DNA of 64,000 nt. Source: Dyella sp. BiH032. Its GTDB lineage: Bacteria > Pseudomonadota > Gammaproteobacteria > Xanthomonadales > Rhodanobacteraceae. The notes below the pieces were generated by a model. It worked only from the letters and a program-made list of their open reading frames with translations, was not told the origin of the DNA and made no database searches. Made by a program: the position numbers and the translations under genes. This document shows positions 59,229-64,000 of this stretch, in pieces; the first letter of the stretch is position 1; the number at the start of each line of letters is the position of its first letter. The stretch covers positions 1,860,001 through 1,924,000 of the forward strand of contig NZ_CP134867.1 in NCBI RefSeq assembly GCF_031954525.1, read 5' to 3'.

Positions 59229-60392
59229 ATGAGCACAGCGGGCGAAGCCGTGTTGACCGGTCGCGAATCCCTGGGACGCGCCACGTTGTCCACCCGCCTG
59301 ATCTTCCTGGTCTCGGGTATCGGTATGTCGGCATGGGCTCCCATGGTGCCGTACGCAAAGTCGAGACTCGGTCTGGACGACGCGCAGCTCGGCTTGATCC
59401 TGCTGGTGTTCGGTGGCGGCTCGATGGCGTCGATGCCGTTCGTGGGCTGGCTGAGCCACCGCTTCGGCAACCGCCGCGTGATCGTCGCCTCGGGCCTGTT
59501 GCTGTGCCTGGCACTGCCGGTACTTGCCGTCGCGCCGAGCGCGGCGGTGCTCACCGTGGCGCTGGCGTATTTCGGCGTGATGCTAGGCGTGGTCGACGTT
59601 GCGATGAACGCGCATGCGGTGGAAGTGGAGCGCCTCGACGGCCGTGTGCTGATGTCCGGTTTCCACGGGCTGTTCAGCGTGGGCGGCCTGACCGGCGCGG
59701 CGCTGATGAGCGCGCTGCTGGGAACCGGTCTGCCGCTGGCGTGGTGCGCGGCTATCGTGGCGGCCGTGCTGGCGGCGCTCGTGCTCTTCTTGCGCGGCGG
59801 CCTGCTGCCGCACGGCGGGGAAGCCAATGAGGGGCATGCGGCGTTCGGCATGCCGCGAGGCCTGGTGTTGCTGCTGGGGCTGCTGTGTTTCGTCAGCTTC
59901 ATGGCCGAGGGTTCGATGCTGGACTGGAGCGCGGTGTTCCTGCGCGATTTCCGCAGCTTTGCGCCGAGCTCGGCCGGCATCGGCTATGCGTGCTTCTCGA
60001 TCGCGATGGCGCTGGGCCGCCTCACCGGCGATCGGCTGGTGCAGCGCATAGGCACGGTGTGGACCGTGCGCGCAGGCGCGGCCCTGGCCGCCGCGGGTTT
60101 CGCCCTGGTGGCCGGCGTGCCCTGGGCGCCCGCGTCCCTGTTCGGTTTCGTACTGATCGGCCTGGGCGCGTCCAACATCGTCCCGGTGATGTTCAGCGCG
60201 GCAGGCCGCCTGCCCGGAACTTCGCCGGCGGTGGCCCTGGCCACGGTCACCATGCTCGGCTACGTGGGGTTGCTCAGCGGCCCTGCGCTGATCGGTTTCC
60301 TGTCCAAGGTGAGCAGCCTGCCGGTGGCAATGGCCGCCGTGGCCGGGTTGTTGCTGCTGGTGTCCGCGTCTGCGCGGATCGTGCGCCGGTGA
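59229..60392 (+). CDS. MFS transporter (YbjJ-like)
   Basis: 387 residues from ATG 59229 (ATG 59214 possible). Twelve hydrophobic helices; loop 2-3 motif GWLSHRFGNRRVIV and PYAKSRLGLDDAQLGLILL are typical of YbjJ-like MFS proteins. DVAMNAHAVEVER in helix 4-5 is conserved in this group. Substrate unknown. First gene of an operon with a HAD phosphatase and a DeoR repressor, suggesting uptake and metabolism of a sugar or sugar derivative. Confidence 0.88.
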   Translation: MSTAGEAVLTGRESLGRATLSTRLIFLVSGIGMSAWAPMVPYAKSRLGLDDAQLGLILLVFGGGSMASMPFVGWLSHRFGNRRVIVASGLLLCLALPVLAVAPSAAVLTVALAYFGVMLGVVDVAMNAHAVEVERLDGRVLMSGFHGLFSVGGLTGAALMSALLGTGLPLAWCAAIVAAVLAALVLFLRGGLLPHGGEANEGHAAFGMPRGLVLLLGLLCFVSFMAEGSMLDWSAVFLRDFRSFAPSSAGIGYACFSIAMALGRLTGDRLVQRIGTVWTVRAGAALAAAGFALVAGVPWAPASLFGFVLIGLGASNIVPVMFSAAGRLPGTSPAVALATVTMLGYVGLLSGPALIGFLSKVSSLPVAMAAVAGLLLLVSASARIVRR

Positions 60393-60406
60393 AAGGAGCG
60401 AGCGAC

Positions 60407-61027
60407 ATGATCGATACCGTGGTGTTCGACCTGGGCGGCGTGCTGATCGATTGGAATCCGCGCTATCTGTATCGCCAGCTGTTCGATGACGAGGCGGCGA
60501 TGGAGCGTTTTCTCGCCGACGTCTGCACGGGCGCATGGAACGAACAGCAGGATGCCGGACGTCCCTGGGCAGAGGCGGTGGCGACGCTGAGTGCGGATTT
60601 TCCTGAACATGCGCCGTTGATCAGCGCGTTCCGCGATCGCTGGAAAGAGATGCTGGCCGGGCCGATCCAGGATAGCGTGGCCCTGCTCGCCGAGCTGAAG
60701 GCGCGCGGCGTGCGCCTCTACGCGCTGACGAACTGGTCGCACGAAACGTTTCCGGTGGCGCTGGAGATGTACGACTTCCTGCGTTGGTTCGAAGGCATCG
60801 TGGTCTCGGGTGACGAGCGCCTGATCAAGCCTGATCCGCGCATTTACCAGCGCCTGTTCGAGCGTTATGGCATCGAGCCAGCGCGCGCGATCTACATCGA
60901 TGACGCGCGGCGCAACGTCGATGCCGCCGCAGCGCTCGGCATGCACGCCTGGTGGTTCCAGGGCGCCGAAGGCTTGCGTGCATGGTTGGCGTCGCACGGC
61001 CTGGTCGACGCGGAGGCGATGGCATGA
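60407..61027 (+). CDS. HAD-superfamily phosphatase (YihX-like)
   Basis: 206 residues. HAD motif I is FDLGGVLIDWN (D8; the usual second Asp is Gly, as in YihX-type enzymes), motif II LTNWS, motif III in IKPDPRIYQ, motif IV IDDARRNVDAA. YihX itself hydrolyses glucose-1-phosphate; the substrate here is unknown. AAAGGAG precedes the ATG. The stop overlaps the next gene as ATGA. Confidence 0.92.
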   Translation: MIDTVVFDLGGVLIDWNPRYLYRQLFDDEAAMERFLADVCTGAWNEQQDAGRPWAEAVATLSADFPEHAPLISAFRDRWKEMLAGPIQDSVALLAELKARGVRLYALTNWSHETFPVALEMYDFLRWFEGIVVSGDERLIKPDPRIYQRLFERYGIEPARAIYIDDARRNVDAAAALGMHAWWFQGAEGLRAWLASHGLVDAEAMA

Positions 61028-61830
61028 GCAGGGCCGCAGCGATCGATGCCTTGCCGGCCGAAGCACTGCCGCAGGAGCGGCAGCAGTGGATTCTGCAGCG
61101 CCTGCGCCAACAGGGGCGCGTGGTGGCGGCGGAACTGGCGGCCGAATTCCAGGTGTCGGAGGACTCGATCCGCCGCGATCTGCGCGAGCTGGCCGCGCAA
61201 GGGCTATGCAAACGGGTCTACGGCGGTGCCTTGCCGCTGACCGTGGCGCTGCAGCCGCTCAAGCAGCGACGCGGCGAGCACGCCGGCCGCAAGCAGGCAC
61301 TGGCGCGCAAGGCGGCGACGCTGGTGCGGCAGGGCCAGATCCTCCTGATCGACGCGGGGTCCACCAACACGGCGATCGCGGCCGCCTTGCCCGAGCGCCT
61401 GGGGTTGACGGTGGTGACCAATGCTCCGGACGTCGCGCTCGCGCTGATGGACCGCGAGGGTTTCGAGATCCTGCTCATCGGCGGCCGCATCGATCCGCGC
61501 ATCGGCGGCGCGGTGGGCGCGCAGGCGGTGAAGGCCCTGCAGGGGATCCGCGCGGATATCTGTTTCCCGGGCGCCTGCGCCATGGACCTGCACGGCGGGC
61601 TGTGGGGTTTCGACAGCGAGGAAGTGCTCTTCAAGCGCACCATGGTCGAATGCAGCGGCGAAGCCGTGGTGGTGGTGACCAGCGACAAGCTCGGCGCCGT
61701 GGCAACACATCGCGTGGCCGAGCTGGCCGAAGTGCAGCACCTGGTAGTGGAGCACGGCGTGGACAAGGCGACGCGTGCGTCCTACGCATCGCGCGGGGTC
61801 ACCGTGCACCGCGCCGAGGCGGCTTCATGA
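61024..61830 (+). CDS. DeoR/GlpR-family transcriptional regulator
   Basis: 268 residues. Winged helix (QQWILQRLRQQGRVVAAELAAEFQVSEDSIRRDLRELAAQGLCKRVYGGALP) and DeoRC sensor domain (LIDAGSTNTAIAAALPERL; AVVVVTSDKLGAVATHRVAEL). The start overlaps the HAD stop (ATGA). It most likely represses its own operon in the absence of a phosphorylated sugar, possibly the HAD enzyme's substrate. Confidence 0.92.
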   Translation: MSRAAAIDALPAEALPQERQQWILQRLRQQGRVVAAELAAEFQVSEDSIRRDLRELAAQGLCKRVYGGALPLTVALQPLKQRRGEHAGRKQALARKAATLVRQGQILLIDAGSTNTAIAAALPERLGLTVVTNAPDVALALMDREGFEILLIGGRIDPRIGGAVGAQAVKALQGIRADICFPGACAMDLHGGLWGFDSEEVLFKRTMVECSGEAVVVVTSDKLGAVATHRVAELAEVQHLVVEHGVDKATRASYASRGVTVHRAEAAS

Positions 61831-61880
61831 GCGCGGGGGAGGCCTGAGCGGCGCAGTCGCTATTCCGGTTCGCCTCAAAA

Positions 61881-61909
61881 GAAAACGCCCCGCCATGCGG
61901 GGCGTTTTC
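61881..61909. terminator. bidirectional terminator between DeoR gene and DUF2147 gene
   Basis: GAAAACGCCCCGC (61881-61893), loop CAT, GCGGGGCGTTTTC (61897-61909): a perfect 13-bp stem with A/T-rich ends serving both convergent genes. Confidence 0.92.
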
Positions 61910-61932
61910 GTACTTCAAGCCTGGCGGAACGC

Positions 61933-62379
61933 TTATTCCTGACGTTCCCACACCTGGCTGCGTCCGATCAGCGAGAAACCGATGTAGCCGTGCACGTCCA
62001 GCTTCGTGCCGTTGTCCATGGTCTTGAGCTTGACCTTGTAGGTCTTGCCATTCTTCGGGTCGAGGATCTTGCCGCCATCCCACTCGTCGCCGTCCTGCTT
62101 GACGCCCCACATGATCACCATGCCCTCGACGGGCTGGTTCTTGCGCTCGCCATCGCATTCCTTGCAGATGGGATGCGGGCCTTCGTCCGATTGCAGGACC
62201 TGCAGCACCTTGCCCTGCAGTTCGCCGTTGACTTCGGTGATCTGCACGATGGACTTGGGCTGGTGGGTCTTGTCGTCGATGGTCTTCCAGGTGCCGACCG
62301 GCGATTGGCTGGCGGCGAACGCCGCGCCGGCGCCGAGCAGCAGGCCGGCGGCGGTGGCGAAGCGGATCATGGGCTTCAT
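61933..62379 (-). CDS. secreted DUF2147 protein
   Basis: 148 residues. Signal peptide (MIRFATAAGLLLGAGAAFAA). Mature motifs SPVGTWKTIDDKTHQPKSIV, GKVLQV, CKECDGERKNQPVEGMVIMW and DGGKILDPKNGKTYKVKLK are those of the DUF2147 family, a lipocalin-like barrel of unknown function. GGAGGAA lies five bases before ATG 62379. Monocistronic. Confidence 0.9.
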   Translation of the reverse strand: MKPMIRFATAAGLLLGAGAAFAASQSPVGTWKTIDDKTHQPKSIVQITEVNGELQGKVLQVLQSDEGPHPICKECDGERKNQPVEGMVIMWGVKQDGDEWDGGKILDPKNGKTYKVKLKTMDNGTKLDVHGYIGFSLIGRSQVWERQE

Positions 62380-62507
62380 GCATTCCTCCCGTACGAAACA
62401 GTATGGACGGAGCCTGACGAGCCCGCGCCTGGGCGTCAAGCTGCAATGCGCAAGCTCGGAGCTGCACGGCGGACTGGCATAATGGGCAACTCCCGGTTGC
62501 ACGACAC

Positions 62508-63608
62508 ATGCTCATGACGCAGGCAAGCGAAGCCCTGGTACGCCACATCCTCGGCGAGACGATCGACCCGCACACGGGCGCGCCGCTGGCCGACAGCCTG
62601 CGCGCCGTGGGCGTGGACGGCGCCCGCGTATCCGTCGATCTCCAGCTCGGCTATCCGGCGGCCGGCGCGGCCGAGGCGATCGCCGCCACGGTCAAGCGGG
62701 CGCTGGAAGCGGACGCCGCGATCGAGTCGGCCGCCGTCTCCGTAAGCAGCCGCGTCTACGCGCACAAGGTGCAGGGCACGCTGGCGCCGTTGCCGAACGT
62801 CAAGAACATCATCGTGGTGGCTTCCGGCAAGGGCGGCGTGGGCAAGTCGACCGTCTCGGCCAACCTCGCGCTGGCGCTGGCCGCCGAAGGCGCCAAGGTG
62901 GGCGTGCTGGATGCCGACATCTACGGCCCCAGCCAGCCGCGCATGCTGGGCATCAGCGGCAAGCCCGAATCGCCGGACGGCAAGACCATCACCCCGATGC
63001 AGGCGCACGGCGTGCAGGCGATGTCCATCGGTTTCCTGGTGGACGAGGAGACGCCGATGATCTGGCGCGGCCCGATGGTCACGCAGGCCATGATGCAACT
63101 GCTCAACGATTGCCGCTGGGAGCCGCTCGACTATCTCGTCGTGGACCTGCCGCCGGGCACCGGCGATATCCAGCTCACGCTCTCGCAGAAGGTGCCGGTC
63201 GCCGGCGCGGTGATCGTCACCACGCCCCAGGACATCGCCCTGCTCGATGCGCGCAAGGCGCTGAAGATGTTCGAGAAGGTGGAGGTGCCCGTGCTCGGCG
63301 TGGTGGAGAACATGGCCACCCACGTTTGCTCGAACTGCGGGCACGAGGAGCATATCTTCGGCGAGGGCGGTGGCGCGCGCATGGCCGAGCAGTACCACGT
63401 GGCCTATCTCGGCTCGCTGCCGCTGGACATCCGCATCCGCGAACAGGCCGACAGCGGCACGCCCACGGTGGTTGCCATGCCGGACTCCGACCTCGCCGCG
63501 CGTTACCGCGAGATCGCGCGCAACGCGGCAGGCCGCCTGTCGCGCCAGCCGCGCAACAAGTCGCTGGGGCTGGGCAAGATCATGGTGCAGGGCGCGCCTC
63601 CTGCGTAA
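62508..63608 (+). CDS. apbC: Fe-S cluster carrier ATPase ApbC (Mrp/NBP35)
   Basis: 366 residues. N-terminal MIP18-like domain (about 1-90), then a P-loop NTPase with the deviant Walker A GKGGVGKST and the dimer-bridging C-x-x-C (CSNCG) that holds a [4Fe-4S] cluster. Delivers Fe-S clusters to apoproteins. ATG 62508 or the next ATG at 62514 could start it; neither has a strong ribosome-binding site. Confidence 0.94.
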   Translation: MLMTQASEALVRHILGETIDPHTGAPLADSLRAVGVDGARVSVDLQLGYPAAGAAEAIAATVKRALEADAAIESAAVSVSSRVYAHKVQGTLAPLPNVKNIIVVASGKGGVGKSTVSANLALALAAEGAKVGVLDADIYGPSQPRMLGISGKPESPDGKTITPMQAHGVQAMSIGFLVDEETPMIWRGPMVTQAMMQLLNDCRWEPLDYLVVDLPPGTGDIQLTLSQKVPVAGAVIVTTPQDIALLDARKALKMFEKVEVPVLGVVENMATHVCSNCGHEEHIFGEGGGARMAEQYHVAYLGSLPLDIRIREQADSGTPTVVAMPDSDLAARYREIARNAAGRLSRQPRNKSLGLGKIMVQGAPPA

Positions 63609-63611
63609 CGC

Positions 63612-63645
63612 CCTCGACGTCCTCTCCAGCGAAGAGAGGGGTGGA
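63612..63645. repeat. REP-like CCTCTC/GAGAGG hairpin
   Basis: CCTCTC, CAGCGAA, GAGAGG after apbC, a short relative of the elements at 5305 and 25530. No T-run. Confidence 0.4.
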
Positions 63646-63822
63646 ATGATCGGGCTGGGCGGAGCGGGGCGTCGGGGGTTCGCAACAGATCCAAAGGGTT
63701 CTCCCACCCTCTGGCAGCGCTCATCGAGCCATTGCCCTCGCTCGATGGCGCCCAAGGGCAAACCCTGCAAACCCCTCCGTATCTAGGGCGGAACGGATTT
63801 CAGAACGGAGCGTCGGATCACC

Positions 63823-64000
63823 ATGCCACAGCGCATCCTCTGCCTCAGCGGCAGTCTCCGCACCGTCTCCGCCAATACGGCCTTGCTGCGCGCGGCACGC
63901 GCGCTGGCGCCGCGCGGGCTTGAACTGACCCTGTTCGGACGCATGGGCGAGCTGCCGCTGTTCAACCCCGATATCGATGCCGAACCGCTGCCGCCCGCCG
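63823..64000 (+). CDS. NADPH-dependent FMN reductase, 3' end outside window
   Basis: Only the first 59 codons are present. MPQRILCLSGSLRTVSANT with GSLR-x-x-S-x-N is the FMN-binding loop of the NADPH-dependent FMN reductase/flavodoxin-like family, followed by LELTLFGRMGELPLFNPDID, where the family has its LPxFNPD motif. Probably a soluble quinone or chromate reductase type. Cut by the window edge. Confidence 0.85.
   Translation, partial: MPQRILCLSGSLRTVSANTALLRAARALAPRGLELTLFGRMGELPLFNPDIDAEPLPPA

Overview
The window looks like a chromosomal segment of a high-GC gammaproteobacterium, most probably the Xanthomonadales family Rhodanobacteraceae (Dyella, Rhodanobacter, Luteibacter or similar). 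This placement is an inference. It rests on the very GC-rich codon use, an RnfB-like ferredoxin next to nth without the other rnf genes, S46 and M1 peptidases, and dispersed long repeats of a kind common in Xanthomonadales. No phage, plasmid, insertion sequence or CRISPR array was recognised.

Layout. 1-2222: end of an S46 dipeptidyl peptidase, an exported beta-carbonic anhydrase and a tiny membrane protein. 2427-9306: the classical miaA-hfq-hflX-hflK-hflC-DUF2065-purA cluster. 9701-13330: a disordered hydrophilic protein, an SDR with a Tat leader, a strong candidate for an undescribed structured RNA with its own terminator (about 11530-11735), a NudK-like Nudix gene broken by one amber codon, and a DeoR-type regulator. 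13330-19505: two divergent secreted proteins (a PKD-containing HExxE protein and an M1 aminopeptidase) and about 800 bp of dispersed repeat. 19506-25410: a SnoaL-like protein, an amidohydrolase, and gcvP behind a tandem glycine riboswitch. 25672-30943: a VOC protein, a lipase-like lipoprotein, an SDR/LysR divergent pair, a remnant of a carboxymuconolactone-decarboxylase gene, and an AraC regulator.

31382-37278 holds the least familiar part: two coupled large genes. One encodes a 1211-residue protein with CHRD-like, transmembrane and NHL-propeller-like parts. The other encodes a pentapeptide-repeat protein of about 750 residues. A tRNA-Leu(CAG) with a textbook promoter follows. Then come rnr-rlmB-CBU_0592-like and sugE (gdx), the latter preceded by a guanidine-II riboswitch.

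41955-50744 is a phosphate locus: pstSCAB-phoU on the minus strand with two tandem Pho boxes and a -10 at the expected distance. Two flanking porin genes each have a candidate Pho box, so phosphate entry through the outer membrane, binding, import and signalling appear grouped. 50896-53701 carries a small secreted protein, a cytoplasmic beta-carbonic anhydrase and a SulP transporter, a likely bicarbonate module. The rest holds nth, rnfB, a hydrolase, metG, a YdjM-like protein, an MFS-HAD-DeoR operon, a DUF2147 protein, apbC, and the start of an FMN reductase cut by the window edge.
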